A stretch of 64,000 bases of DNA, from NCBI GenBank assembly GCA_938074135.1, contig CALJFL010000028.1, forward strand, positions 62,001 through 126,000, written 5' to 3'. Below, in pieces: positions 35,338 to 44,754 of the stretch. Position 1 is the first letter of the stretch. Each line of letters starts with the position of its first letter. Source of the stretch: an uncultured Halieaceae bacterium (GTDB lineage: Bacteria > Pseudomonadota > Gammaproteobacteria > Pseudomonadales > Halieaceae). A program made the position numbers and the translations under genes. A model generated the notes under the pieces. That model was not told the DNA's origin and made no database searches. It saw nothing but the letters and a program-made list of their open reading frames with translations.

Positions 35338-36456
35338 TCAGGATTGCAGCAGTTCGTCGAAGAGGGCGCGGTAGCGGGTCATCATCAGGTCACGGTTGAA
35401 GTCGGCGCGCACATGCTCGCTGGCGGCCTGACCTTGCGCCTCCAGTTCCTGTGGTTCAAGGCGCATAAAGTACTCAATGGCCGCGGCAATATCATCGGCG
35501 TCGGCCGCATCCACCATACGACCATGTTCGGGGTCGCGCACCACTTCCTCATGCCCGTGTATTCTCGACGCCAACACCGGCCTGCCCACGGCCATTGCCT
35601 CCAGCAGACTGCGAGGCAATCCCTCGCGCAGTGAGGGTATGGCGTAAACATCCGCTGTTTTCAGTAGCAGGGGCACATCATCGCGGAAACCCAGGAACGC
35701 CACCGACCCGACCAGGCCCTTGCTGGCTACAAATGCCTCCAGGCGCGGCCGCAACAGCCCGTCACCGACGATAACCAGGCCGGCATTGGGGTAGGCAGAA
35801 TGCACGTGGGAGAAAGCACGCAGCAGGCGCTCCAGATTTTTCTTGCTGGCCAACCGCGACACAGTGATGAACAGGCGTTTGGAGGCCAACTCCGGGCCGA
35901 ACAGCGCGCTGCGGTCTCCGACTTCGACGCCGGAGAAGCGGGAGAAGTCCAGGCCATTGGGGATGGCGGATAGCTTGCCGGGGTCCACACCCCAGAACAG
36001 CGACTGTATATCGGCCACGCCGCCCTCGGAGACGCTGACTATTTTCGCCATGCGGCGCAGAGTGAAGTAGTAGAGCAATTTAGTGCGCAAACTGATGCGG
36101 GATTTCACACCGTGAAAAACACCCACCACCTGCGGCTTGTGCCGACTGCGCGCTGCGGCCAGAACACCTATCGGCATGGAGCGCCACATATGACAATCGA
36201 CAAGGTCCACATTGTTGTCGTCAATGATCTGGCGCACCTTGCCAACCGTCGAGGGGCTGCGCCAGGTAACGGCGTTCTTGTCGAGGTTCAGGTAGATGAT
36301 TTGATCGGCAATGTTGGTCATCTGGTTGTCGCCATCATCCGCGCCGGTCAGATAACACACCACGTTGCGGTAGGCACCTTCCGTGGAGCGGACAATGTCA
36401 TTGAACAATGACGAATCCCGGCTATAAGTGCGGAAGATATGAAGAATGGTCTTCAT
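35338..36456 (-). CDS. Glycosyltransferase family 4
   Basis: A 372-residue GT-B glycosyltransferase, retaining type. The N-terminus KTILHIFRTYSRDSSLF is the acceptor domain, and the donor domain holds LFITVSRLASKKNLERLLRA near residue 195 and the E-x7-E motif in REGLPRSLLEAMAVG near 280. ATG 36456 is taken in preference to the in-frame upstream start at 36474 because the Rossmann strand begins there. It is alone on the minus strand, divergent from the ligase-like gene. The sugar is unknown; assembly of core or O-chain is likely from neighbours. Confidence 0.87.
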   Translation of the reverse strand: MKTILHIFRTYSRDSSLFNDIVRSTEGAYRNVVCYLTGADDGDNQMTNIADQIIYLNLDKNAVTWRSPSTVGKVRQIIDDNNVDLVDCHMWRSMPIGVLAAARSRHKPQVVGVFHGVKSRISLRTKLLYYFTLRRMAKIVSVSEGGVADIQSLFWGVDPGKLSAIPNGLDFSRFSGVEVGDRSALFGPELASKRLFITVSRLASKKNLERLLRAFSHVHSAYPNAGLVIVGDGLLRPRLEAFVASKGLVGSVAFLGFRDDVPLLLKTADVYAIPSLREGLPRSLLEAMAVGRPVLASRIHGHEEVVRDPEHGRMVDAADADDIAAAIEYFMRLEPQELEAQGQAASEHVRADFNRDLMMTRYRALFDELLQS

Positions 36457-36792
36457 GCTGGGGAGCCTTGCCAATCCGGCATCAGGGTCACCGCGAACCG
36501 GGCCAACTCAGGTGCCGATATCTGCACTAGCACCACCTTGTATGGCATAATTCGGCCCCATTGGTGGTTCCGTTAAGGGATATAAGAAGTGCTTCGCGGC
36601 AAAACTGTAGAGGCATCGAAAGTTTTTCTCGGCTAAGGCTTTTGTCTACTGGAGGCGATGGCGTTGGCAGACCAAGTCCCGTGATGTCCCCTGAATGACG
36701 CTTTGGCCTGTGCCCAAGCGTGTCGCGAAGATACCAAATATCGGCCTTGGCCGCAAAAATGGAATGCCCTGCTTATCCCCGGGAATAATGAT
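36457..36792. other. Intergenic region between GT4 and ligase-like gene
   Basis: This 336-bp stretch holds no gene I can support. TG-G-CATAAT (36543-36551) is a possible extended -10 promoter pointing to the ligase gene. An in-frame open stretch from GTG 36703 could extend the ligase N-terminus, but the extension is charged and not membrane-like. Confidence 0.5.
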
Positions 36793-38007
36793 TTGAGACC
36801 CACAGTTAACACGGCAAAGGCACAGTTGGCCCGGGCGCTGGATCGCCTGGATGACGTATATGCCGCGATGCTCGCCTTGGCCGTTTCATTGCCGGCGTTT
36901 CTTGGCAGCGGGTATTCCTTCAAGCCCATTTTCTATGCTCTTGTGTTGCTGCCGGCGCTGGGCTTGATGGCCGCGCGGCACATCAAACCGGAACAGGTTC
37001 TGAAGCAGTGCCCCGCCATCGCGCTACTGGTTATTCCGCTGCTTTACTGGTCACTAACCAACGCCTGGTCGGATAATCCGGAAAACGTGTCTGCCTTTCT
37101 GCGCCGTTCCCTGACGCTGTTTGTATTCCTGCTGGCCATCGCGCACCTGACCTTGAGCCTGGGGCCGCGGCTCCAACGCTATCTGGATGTCGCCCTGTTA
37201 CTGGCCGGGACCGGCGCCGCCGTGCACCTGCTGGGGTTGCCCTTTATGGAGCCCAAGGGCCCCAACTGGCGTCTCGGTGATGCCACGATATTCAGTCGAT
37301 CCCTGCATGCCTCTCACTATTTTGGTTTCTTCGCGATTTACGGACTGGTGCGTTTCTACCAGCATTCCGCGTTCCCTGAACGACTGCGCTTTATCCTCCC
37401 CGCCAGCCTGTGCCTTGGCTTTGTGGTCTTCACCGAGTCTCGTGGCACCCTGATCAGTTTCCTGGTGGTTGCGTTACTGGTCAGCGGCGTGTGGTATCGG
37501 CGCTACGCGCAGTCAGCACTCATTGTGTTGCTGACGGTTGCGGGGGGTTACCTGATACAGGATGTTCTGCTGGAAAGAGGGCTTAGCTTTCGGCTGGAAA
37601 TCTGGCGCGGTACCTGGGAGATAGTGCAGGAGAATTTCTGGGGAGGTATTGGCCTGGGTACGCCTCTGGGTGTTGAGTACGGGGGGAAATTCGTGGCTCC
37701 CCATGCCCACAACCTGCTGTATGACCTGCAGGCGCGCGCCGGAGTTTTCGGCCTGCTACTGTTCCTGCCGATAGTGGCCTTTGTGTTGAGTCGGATGTGG
37801 CGTGCAGAACGGGACGAGCAAGTGTATGTTGCGACTTTGGTGTTCTTTTTACTGTGTGTAATGACTGACGTTCACAAACCTATCAATTCGCCATCGTCGA
37901 TATACGTTATTTTCTGGCTGCCGCTGGCCGCCCTGTTGGTATTGCGCTCGGGCAGAACCGGGCAGCGCGCATCCGCCGAACCCATTGCGGAGGGTGGCGC
38001 CTCATGA
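36793..38007 (+). CDS. O-antigen ligase-like membrane protein (Wzy_C/WaaL family)
   Basis: A polytopic inner-membrane protein of about 404 residues with ten to twelve transmembrane segments. The large periplasmic loop and the segment HNLLYDLQARAG near residue 315 match the O-antigen ligase/polymerase Wzy_C pattern (conserved His). It would join O-chain to lipid A-core or polymerise a repeat unit; the two cannot be told apart. I prefer TTG 36793 with GGGA upstream, since the residues coded from 36703 look unlike a membrane start. It overlaps rfbD by four bases, tying it to rhamnose supply. Confidence 0.78.
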   Translation: MRPTVNTAKAQLARALDRLDDVYAAMLALAVSLPAFLGSGYSFKPIFYALVLLPALGLMAARHIKPEQVLKQCPAIALLVIPLLYWSLTNAWSDNPENVSAFLRRSLTLFVFLLAIAHLTLSLGPRLQRYLDVALLLAGTGAAVHLLGLPFMEPKGPNWRLGDATIFSRSLHASHYFGFFAIYGLVRFYQHSAFPERLRFILPASLCLGFVVFTESRGTLISFLVVALLVSGVWYRRYAQSALIVLLTVAGGYLIQDVLLERGLSFRLEIWRGTWEIVQENFWGGIGLGTPLGVEYGGKFVAPHAHNLLYDLQARAGVFGLLLFLPIVAFVLSRMWRAERDEQVYVATLVFFLLCVMTDVHKPINSPSSIYVIFWLPLAALLVLRSGRTGQRASAEPIAEGGAS

Positions 38008-38885
38008 GCCATATCGCTCTGGTTACGGGTGCGGGCGGTCAGCTTGGTCGCGAGTTACAGGGCACAACCCCGGCCGGTTGGACCGTGGTGGCGCTGGACC
38101 GGGCGACCCTGGATATCGCCGATACAGGCTCCCTGCGAGCTGCCCTGGACCGGGTGCGCCCCGCAGCAGTGATTAATGCGGCGGCGTACACCGCGGTTGA
38201 CAAGGCTGAGACTGAGGCTGAACTTGCTGCCCGAAGCAATGCTGAGGGCCCTTCTGTACTGGCTGGAGCCTGTGCTGAACTAGGTATCCGGCTCGTGCAT
38301 ATTTCCACGGACTTTGTTTTCGATGGTGCTGCCAGCCAGCCCTATCGTCCGGCAGACGCCACCGGGCCACTTGGCGAATATGGCCGCAGCAAGTTGGCCG
38401 GCGAGCGGGGCACGCAGGCTGCAAACCCGGCGGCGCTCATCCTGCGCACCGGCTGGGTGTACTCCCGGTTTGGTAATAATTTTGTTAAAACCATGCTCCG
38501 CCTGATGGCCGAGCGTGACCAGTTGAGCGTTGTCGTCGACCAGGTTGGCACACCCACCTGGGCGCGCGGGCTGGCACTCACCGCCTGGGCTGGATTGCTG
38601 CACGAGGATGTACATGGTATCTATCACTGGAGCGATGCCGGTGTCTGCAGCTGGTACGACTTCGCGGTCGCCATCCAGGAAGAGGCGCTCGCCCTGGGAC
38701 TATTGCAACGCGAGATAGTTATTTCGCCAATACCGGCCAGCGATTACCCGACGCCGGCTGCCCGCCCGTCCTATAGCGTGCTGGACAAGTCGTCGACTTG
38801 TCGCGACCTTGACGTAACGCTTGCCCATTGGCGGGCACAACTGCGCGCCATGCTTGCTGATTTAAAGGAAAACAGTGATGGCTGA
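38004..38885 (+). CDS. rfbD: dTDP-4-dehydrorhamnose reductase
   Basis: Final step of dTDP-L-rhamnose synthesis: reduces dTDP-4-keto-L-rhamnose with NAD(P)H. The 293-residue SDR-like protein has VTGAGGQLGREL at residues 6-17, NAAAYTAVDKAE near 58 (RmlD hallmark) and the catalytic YGRSKLAGE near 125. It starts in a 4-bp overlap with the ligase-like gene and its last 8 bases overlap rfbB. The pair rfbDB converges with rfbCA. Confidence 0.95.
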   Translation: MSHIALVTGAGGQLGRELQGTTPAGWTVVALDRATLDIADTGSLRAALDRVRPAAVINAAAYTAVDKAETEAELAARSNAEGPSVLAGACAELGIRLVHISTDFVFDGAASQPYRPADATGPLGEYGRSKLAGERGTQAANPAALILRTGWVYSRFGNNFVKTMLRLMAERDQLSVVVDQVGTPTWARGLALTAWAGLLHEDVHGIYHWSDAGVCSWYDFAVAIQEEALALGLLQREIVISPIPASDYPTPAARPSYSVLDKSSTCRDLDVTLAHWRAQLRAMLADLKENSDG

Positions 38886-39945
38886 TGCACTACTGGTTAC
38901 CGGCGCCGCCGGTTTTATCGGCGCCAATTTTGTTCACTACTGGGCGCAGCGATACCCCGATGATCTCGTGGTCGCTTACGATGCCCTGACCTACGCCGGA
39001 AACGAGGCCAATCTGCAATCACTGGCGGGGTCGGATAACTTCCGCTTCGTTCACGCCGATATCTGTGACTACGCTCGCGTGCTGGCGACCCTGCATGAGC
39101 ACAATATCAATACCATTGTGCATTTTGCGGCTGAAAGCCATGTGGACCGCTCCATCACCGGCCCTGATGCATTTATCGAAACCAATGTGGTCGGCACCCA
39201 TACCCTGCTGAAGGCAGCGCGGGAGGTCTGGCTCGGCGAGCAAGCGGTTGCGCACCGCTTTCATCATGTATCGACCGATGAGGTGTACGGATCGTTGGCG
39301 GTCGATGATCCGGGCTTTTTCGAGGACCAGAAGTACGAGCCGAATTCGCCGTACTCGGCGAGTAAGGCGGCCTCGGATCACCTGGTTCGGGCTTACCACC
39401 ACACCTACGGGTTGCAGGTCACGACCAGTAACTGCTCCAATAATTATGGGCCCTACCACTTCCCCGAGAAGCTCGTTCCGCTGTGTATCACCAATATCCT
39501 GCGTGGCCTGCCCCTGCCGGTTTATGGCGATGGCAGTAATATCCGTGACTGGCTGTATGTAGAGGATCACTGCCGCGGCATCGACCTGGTGCTGAAAAAT
39601 GGAGTGGTGGGAGAGACCTATAATATTGGCGGCAACAACGAGTGGAACAATCTGGATATTGTCCATCTGTTATGTGACCGGGTGGATGCCCGCTTTGCGG
39701 CTGACCCATCCCTTGGCCAACGGTATCCGGATGCGCCGCAGGTGGCGGGGCAGGGTGCCCGCGAGTTGATTCGATTCGTCGAGGACCGTGCCGGTCATGA
39801 CTGGCGCTATGCCATTGACGCCAGCCGAATCAGTACGGAGCTGGGTTATAACCCGCATGAGAGCTTCGAAACCGGTATCGAGCGCACACTCGACTGGTTC
39901 CTGGATAATGAGGCATGGTGGCGTCCCCTGCTGGGACGCAGCTGA
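38878..39945 (+). CDS. rfbB: dTDP-glucose 4,6-dehydratase
   Basis: Second step of dTDP-rhamnose synthesis. The 355-residue extended SDR has TGAAGFIGANF at residues 7-17, the RmlB segment AAESHVDRSI near 82, and catalytic YSASKAASDH near 158, plus TDEVYGSL near 129. ATG 38878 is favoured over GTG 38875 because AAAGGA lies eight bases upstream. It ends 4 bp from the converging rfbC. Confidence 0.96.
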   Translation: MADALLVTGAAGFIGANFVHYWAQRYPDDLVVAYDALTYAGNEANLQSLAGSDNFRFVHADICDYARVLATLHEHNINTIVHFAAESHVDRSITGPDAFIETNVVGTHTLLKAAREVWLGEQAVAHRFHHVSTDEVYGSLAVDDPGFFEDQKYEPNSPYSASKAASDHLVRAYHHTYGLQVTTSNCSNNYGPYHFPEKLVPLCITNILRGLPLPVYGDGSNIRDWLYVEDHCRGIDLVLKNGVVGETYNIGGNNEWNNLDIVHLLCDRVDARFAADPSLGQRYPDAPQVAGQGARELIRFVEDRAGHDWRYAIDASRISTELGYNPHESFETGIERTLDWFLDNEAWWRPLLGRS

Positions 39946-39949
39946 CCAA

Positions 39950-40498
39950 CTAGTCGAACAGGGGTATCCGCTCCCAGGGCAGCCCTTCGGCGTCCTTGGC
40001 AGACAGGCTGGGGGACTCTCCCCCGACCAGCGGCCATTCGATACCCACAGTCGGGTCGTCCCAGGCCAGGCAAACCTCGCTTTGGGGGTCGTAAAGCTCG
40101 GTACACTTGTACTGAAAGTCAGCGTATTCGGAAGTGACGTAAAAGCCGTGGGCGAAGCCCGGGGGAATCCACAGCATCTGGTGTTTGACCGTATCCAGGG
40201 TTACCCCGTACCACTGACCGAAAGTCGTGGAAGCGCGGCGCAGGTCAACGACTGCATCGTACACACTGCCTGAGGTTACCCTGACCAGTTTGCCCTGGGT
40301 GTGTTCGGTCTGGTAGTGCATGCCGCGCAGGATGCCGCCGGCGGAGCGACTGTGGTTGTCCTGCACAAACGTCAGGTCAAAGCCGGCCTCGCGAAAGTTT
40401 GCCGCGTTCCAGCTCTCCAGGAAGAAACCGCGTTCGTCACCAAACACACGCGGTGTCAGCAGGTAGACATCGGCCAGTGGCGTCGGCTCAAAAATCAT
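39950..40498 (-). CDS. rfbC: dTDP-4-dehydrorhamnose 3,5-epimerase
   Basis: Third step of dTDP-rhamnose synthesis. The 182-residue cupin has [15 protein letters not shown] near residue 16, catalytic His in RGMHYQ near 59 and the FAHGFYV strand near 118, all typical of RmlC. Its ATG overlaps the rfbA TGA by four bases, so they are co-translated. Confidence 0.96.
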   Translation of the reverse strand: MIFEPTPLADVYLLTPRVFGDERGFFLESWNAANFREAGFDLTFVQDNHSRSAGGILRGMHYQTEHTQGKLVRVTSGSVYDAVVDLRRASTTFGQWYGVTLDTVKHQMLWIPPGFAHGFYVTSEYADFQYKCTELYDPQSEVCLAWDDPTVGIEWPLVGGESPSLSAKDAEGLPWERIPLFD

Positions 40499-41394
40499 TC
40501 GAATACCACCCCGTCTTCACGCAACAGACTCTGCAGATAGATGCCATAGCCGCTCTTTTCCAGCGGCGCTGCCAGCGCCAACAGCTGCTCGGCATTGATA
40601 TAGCCCATGCGGTAGGCGACCTCTTCGGGACAGGCGATCTTCAGGCCCTGGCGCTCTTCGACCACGCGAATAAAGTTGGCGGCGTCCAGCAGGGAGTTAT
40701 GGGTGCCGGTATCAAGCCAGGCGGTGCCTCGGCTCATCACCTCGACATGCAGGTCGCCGCGCTCCAGGTAGACCTTGTTGACGTCGGTGATCTCCAGTTC
40801 CCCACGGTGCGATGGTTTGATGTTGCGGGCGATATCGATGACATCATTGTCATAGAAATAGAGGCCGGTGACCGCGTAGTGCGAGCGGGGCCGGGCCGGT
40901 TTCTCCTCGATGTCCATCGCCACCCCTTCCTTGTCAAAGGAAACCACGCCATAGCGCTCCGGATCCTGCACATAGTAGGCAAAAACCGAGGCGCCTGACT
41001 CGCGGTCAGCGGCGCTGGACAGCTTCTGGCTGAACCCGCCGCCGTAGAAAATATTATCGCCCAGCACCAGCGCCGCAGGGTCCTTGCCGATGAACTCCTC
41101 ACCCAGCAGAAACGCCTGGGCCAGACCGTCGGGGCTCGGTTGCTCGGTGTACTGGATACTGATGCCCCACTGCCTGCCGTCCCCGAGCAATTCGGCGAAA
41201 GCGGCCTGATCCCTGGGTGTGGTAATCACCAGAATATCCCGTATGCCGGCCAGCATGAGTGTCGCCAGTGGATAGTAGATCATGGGTTTGTCATAGACCG
41301 GCATGAGCTGTTTGCTCACGGTGCTGGTCAGGGGGTGTAGCCGGGTGCCTGAACCACCAGCGAGGATTATGCCCTTGTAATTATTTGCTGCCAT
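40495..41394 (-). CDS. rfbA: Glucose-1-phosphate thymidylyltransferase
   Basis: First step of dTDP-rhamnose synthesis: makes dTDP-glucose from glucose-1-phosphate and dTTP. The 299-residue protein has the nucleotide loop GGSGTRLHP at residues 13-21, [16 protein letters not shown] near 27-43 and [21 protein letters not shown] near 160, all RmlA hallmarks. GGAG lies five bases before ATG 41394. It heads the rfbAC pair on the minus strand. Confidence 0.96.
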   Translation of the reverse strand: MAANNYKGIILAGGSGTRLHPLTSTVSKQLMPVYDKPMIYYPLATLMLAGIRDILVITTPRDQAAFAELLGDGRQWGISIQYTEQPSPDGLAQAFLLGEEFIGKDPAALVLGDNIFYGGGFSQKLSSAADRESGASVFAYYVQDPERYGVVSFDKEGVAMDIEEKPARPRSHYAVTGLYFYDNDVIDIARNIKPSHRGELEITDVNKVYLERGDLHVEVMSRGTAWLDTGTHNSLLDAANFIRVVEERQGLKIACPEEVAYRMGYINAEQLLALAAPLEKSGYGIYLQSLLREDGVVFE

Positions 41395-41706
41395 TGCCGG
41401 CTCCCGTTGTCTGCGGGCTGAATTATAGGCGGAATCAACCGGTTAACACGAGTGCTCCAGTGGGCATAGGTATTAGTATGCAGTCACCCAGGGGTGGATT
41501 TTTGATCAATCACTGATAAAATCCTGCCCCTTTCGCTGGTTAAACCGTCTGCTTTACACGCGGTCGGACCCGCCCGGCGCCGCGACTGTCCCGCGCCCGA
41601 CCCCATTTACACTGAGGAATACGCCATCAGGCATCTCGACACAATCCGTAGTGACTCGCAGGCGGCACCACCGCTGGCCGCTTCTGGTTCGGAAAACACT
41701 GCCCAT
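41395..41706. other. Divergent intergenic region rfbA / GT4
   Basis: This 312-bp gap must hold the promoters of rfbA (minus) and of the GT4 trio (plus). TTGATCAA (41502-41509) and CACCCAGGGGTG (41485-41496, followed by a T-run) are small dyads. The frame of the GT4 gene is open from about 41506 but lacks ATG/GTG/TTG before 41707. I see no other gene. Confidence 0.5.
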
Positions 41707-42972
41707 GTGGCAACTGCTGAGCCGCAGCCCGGTGCCGTGCGCCCATTGCGGATTGCCCTGCTGGGTTATCGCAGCCAGCCTTTCGGGGGTGGTCAGGGGG
41801 TCTACCTGAAATACCTGAGCAAGGCCCTGGTGGAAGCCGGGCATTCGGTCGACGTTATCTCCGGCCCCCCCTATCCCCACCTCGATCCTCGGGTGAGGCT
41901 TATTGAGTTGCCCAGTCTCGACCTGTTTGAAAATGGCTTGGGCTCGCTGCGCCCGCATCACCTGCAGTCTCTGACCAATATCATCGAATGGACCAGCAAG
42001 CTCACAGGCGGGTTTGCCGAGCCCTACACCTTCGGTAGAAGGGCGGTCAAATACCTGCGCCGTCACGGTCTTGAATACGATCTCATCCACGATAACCAGA
42101 GCCTCAGTTACGGAATGCTGAAGCTGCAGGCCATGGGCCTGCCGCTGGTGACCACTGTCCATCACCCGGTCACCAGCGATTTACGTATTGCGCTCAGCGC
42201 CGCGCGCCGCTGGCATGAGCGCCTGTTGATCAAGCGCTGGCATGCGTTCCTGGGAATGCAGAAAAAAGTGGTCAAACAGTTACACAATGTGGTCACGGTT
42301 TCGGATTGCTCGCGCCAGGATATCGCTCGTGACTTTGGCCTGCAGCCAGCGGGTATCAGCCTGGTCTACAACGGTATTGATACGACTGAGTTTCGGCCGC
42401 TGCCCGAGATTCCCAGGCGGCCAAAGCGTCTGATGGCGACGGCCTCGGCCGATGCGCCATTAAAAGGTCTGCGCTACCTGTTGCGGGCTTACGCCCAGCT
42501 GCTTTCGAGCCACCCGGACCTTGAGCTGCTGCTGGTCAGCAAGCCTCAGCCGGGCGGTAAAACAGAGCAGCTGGTTGCATCGCTGGGGATCGCCGACAAG
42601 GTGCAGTTCGTCAACGGCATCAGTACCGAGCAGATGGTGCGTTACTACGCTGAGGCGACTATCGCCGTCGTGCCCTCTGTCTACGAAGGTTTTGGCCTGC
42701 CAGCCGGGGAGGCGATGGCCTGTGGCGTACCGGTGGTATCCACTGACGGCGGCGCCCTGCCGGAAGTTGTTGGTGATGCCGGCGTGATTGTGCCAACCAA
42801 ATCAGCCGAGGCCCTGGCCGTGGCGATAGACGCGTTGCTGGCCGACCCCCAACAGCGCCAGGCGCTGGCCACAGCCGGACGCCAGCGGATAGAGGAAAAG
42901 TTCAGCTGGGAGGTGTGCGCGCGCGAGATGAGCGCCTATTACCAGCGGGTGCTCGAACATGCAGACGGTTGA
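41707..42972 (+). CDS. Glycosyltransferase family 4
   Basis: A retaining GT-B glycosyltransferase of 421 residues from GTG 41707; GTG in AVRPLRIAL (about 41737) is an alternative start, since the Rossmann strand begins there. GYRSQPFGGGQGVYLKYL near residue 20 is the acceptor loop, VYNGIDTTEFRP near 221 and the E-x7-E motif in YEGFGLPAGEAMACG near 328 are in the donor domain. It overlaps the following methyltransferase gene by 14 bp, and that gene overlaps the toroid gene by four. The three form one coupled unit whose product is unknown. Confidence 0.87.
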   Translation: MATAEPQPGAVRPLRIALLGYRSQPFGGGQGVYLKYLSKALVEAGHSVDVISGPPYPHLDPRVRLIELPSLDLFENGLGSLRPHHLQSLTNIIEWTSKLTGGFAEPYTFGRRAVKYLRRHGLEYDLIHDNQSLSYGMLKLQAMGLPLVTTVHHPVTSDLRIALSAARRWHERLLIKRWHAFLGMQKKVVKQLHNVVTVSDCSRQDIARDFGLQPAGISLVYNGIDTTEFRPLPEIPRRPKRLMATASADAPLKGLRYLLRAYAQLLSSHPDLELLLVSKPQPGGKTEQLVASLGIADKVQFVNGISTEQMVRYYAEATIAVVPSVYEGFGLPAGEAMACGVPVVSTDGGALPEVVGDAGVIVPTKSAEALAVAIDALLADPQQRQALATAGRQRIEEKFSWEVCAREMSAYYQRVLEHADG

Positions 42973-43675
42973 TTTTCGCCATTTCCCCCTGCAGCGCGGG
43001 GATCGTGTGCTCGACCTCGGTTGTGGCGAGGGCCGGCACGTGATTTCCGCATATTTGGAAGCCACGGTTGAGTCTATCGGTGTGGACCTGTCGGTGAGCG
43101 ACCTGCAGACAACCCGGGAAAAGTTTCGCGACTTCGAACAGGCCGACGACCCGGATCGTTTGTTTGCCCTGGCCTCGGCGAATGCGCTGGAGCTGCCGTT
43201 TGCCGATAACAGTTTTGACAAGGTGATTTGCAGCGAGGTGTTGGAGCATATTCCCGACTATCGCGGGGCTCTCGCCGAAATCCAGCGTGTACTCAAGCCT
43301 GGCGGCTTGTTTTGCGCCAGTGTGCCCCGGCGTTGGCCAGAAAAAGTATGTTGGGCGCTCAGCTCGGCCTACCACCAGGTGCCCGGCGGCCATATACGCA
43401 TTTTCCGGGCCCGCGAATTGCGCGGCGATATCGAGGGTTTGGGCTTTAAACACTACTATCGGCACTGGGCACATGCCCTGCATGCACCGTTCTGGTGGCT
43501 CAAATGCCTGTTCTGGAAGACCCAGGACAGTAATTGGCTGGTAGCGCAATATCACCGCTTGCTGGTCTGGGACCTGATGGAAAAGCCGGCCTTCACTCGT
43601 GTCCTGGAAGCCTGTATGAACCCCGTGGTGGGCAAAAGCGTCGTTATGTATTTTCGCAAAGAGGTATCCGCATGA
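42959..43675 (+). CDS. Class I SAM-dependent methyltransferase
   Basis: A 238-residue methyltransferase of the Methyltransf_11 type. Motif I VLDLGCGEGRH is at about residues 17-27, the acidic end of strand 2 in GVDLSVSD, and motif IV region FDKVICSEVLEHI near 87-99. A PGGLFCASVPR segment follows as in small-molecule or sugar/quinone methyltransferases. It overlaps the GT4 gene by 14 bp and the toroid gene by 4 bp. The acceptor could be a glycan or a lipid made by the trio; it is unknown. Confidence 0.87.
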   Translation: MQTVDFRHFPLQRGDRVLDLGCGEGRHVISAYLEATVESIGVDLSVSDLQTTREKFRDFEQADDPDRLFALASANALELPFADNSFDKVICSEVLEHIPDYRGALAEIQRVLKPGGLFCASVPRRWPEKVCWALSSAYHQVPGGHIRIFRARELRGDIEGLGFKHYYRHWAHALHAPFWWLKCLFWKTQDSNWLVAQYHRLLVWDLMEKPAFTRVLEACMNPVVGKSVVMYFRKEVSA

Positions 43676-44751
43676 GCGGCCTGTACCTGAGCCGTGGGCT
43701 GTTTCCGCAGGAGTTTCTGCGGCCCACCGTCGACTTTATCCTGGGCGTGCAGAAGCCCAGCGGTGAAATCCCCTGGTTCGAAAGCGGCTACACAGATCCG
43801 TGGGACCACGTCGAGGCGGCGATGGGCCTGTCGATTGCCGGTGAGTGGCAGGCGGCTGCGCGTGCCTATGAGTGGCTCTATTCAATGCAGTTGGTTGATG
43901 GCAGCTGGTGGGCGTCTTATCGGGGCGACGAAATCGATAATGGCCAACGCCGCGAGACCAACTTTGTGGCCTATGCGGCGACCGGCGTCTGGCATCACTA
44001 CCTGGTCAGCGGTGATCGCGATTTCCTGCGCGCTATGTGGCCTATGGTCGACGAGGCGATTGCTTTCGTTCTGTCGTTGCAATCGCAGCATGGAGAAATT
44101 GACTGGGCTGTTGATGCCGAGGGTGTGGCCAAGGGTGATGCGCTGGTGACCGGCTGCAGTTCGATCTACAAGAGCCTGGAGTGCGCGCACAATATCGCGA
44201 TTTCACTGGCGGAGCAGCGACCTGACTGGCTACAGGCACGGACCAGACTGGGACGCGCGCTGCGCTATCATCCGGAGCGCTTCGACCGTACCTGGGAGAG
44301 CAAGGCGCGCTATTCCATGGACTGGTTCTATCCGGTGCTGGCTGGTATTTATCCCCCGGCGGAAGGCCGCGCTCGCCTGGCAGCGCGCTGGCACGAGTTC
44401 GTTGAGAATCAGCTGGGTTGTCGCTGCGTCGCCGACCAACCCTGGGTAACCGTGGCTGAGACCTGTGAGCTGGTGATGGCACTGCTGGCGGCGGGTGATC
44501 ACCCGCGGGCAGTCGAACTCTACAGTTGGTTGCATCAGTGGCGCCATGCGGATGGCTCGTACTGGACCGGCTACCAGCTGCAGGAAGACCTGCTGTGGCC
44601 AGACGAAAAACCGACCTGGACTGCCGGCGCTATCCTGCTCGCTGCCGATGCGCTAACCGAGCATACTGCGGCGGCAAAGCTGTTCACGGAAGTCAATTTG
44701 CTGGCGCAAGAGGAAGGCGAAGAGCCGGAGCAGCGTCGCCAGATCGACTGA
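43672..44751 (+). CDS. Alpha-alpha-toroid protein (prenyltransferase/six-hairpin glycosidase-like)
   Basis: A 359-residue, Trp/Tyr-rich helical protein. Repeats such as LVDGSWWASYRGD (near residue 76) and HADGSYWTGYQ (near 300) resemble QW motifs of squalene cyclase/prenyltransferase toroids; FLRAMWPMVDEAIAFVLSLQ near 120 resembles (alpha/alpha)6 glycosidases. I see no DxDD terpene-cyclase motif. No signal peptide is present. ATG 43672 is in a 4-bp overlap with the methyltransferase. Genes of this type next to a GT4 and a methyltransferase are known in other proteobacteria, but to my knowledge without an assigned reaction. Confidence 0.72.
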   Translation: MSGLYLSRGLFPQEFLRPTVDFILGVQKPSGEIPWFESGYTDPWDHVEAAMGLSIAGEWQAAARAYEWLYSMQLVDGSWWASYRGDEIDNGQRRETNFVAYAATGVWHHYLVSGDRDFLRAMWPMVDEAIAFVLSLQSQHGEIDWAVDAEGVAKGDALVTGCSSIYKSLECAHNIAISLAEQRPDWLQARTRLGRALRYHPERFDRTWESKARYSMDWFYPVLAGIYPPAEGRARLAARWHEFVENQLGCRCVADQPWVTVAETCELVMALLAAGDHPRAVELYSWLHQWRHADGSYWTGYQLQEDLLWPDEKPTWTAGAILLAADALTEHTAAAKLFTEVNLLAQEEGEEPEQRRQID

Positions 44752-44754
44752 GAC

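Noticed and set aside
39019..39666. 215-codon minus-strand frame opposite rfbB
   Set aside because: Antisense to a complete, conserved rfbB with no Shine-Dalgarno or domain.
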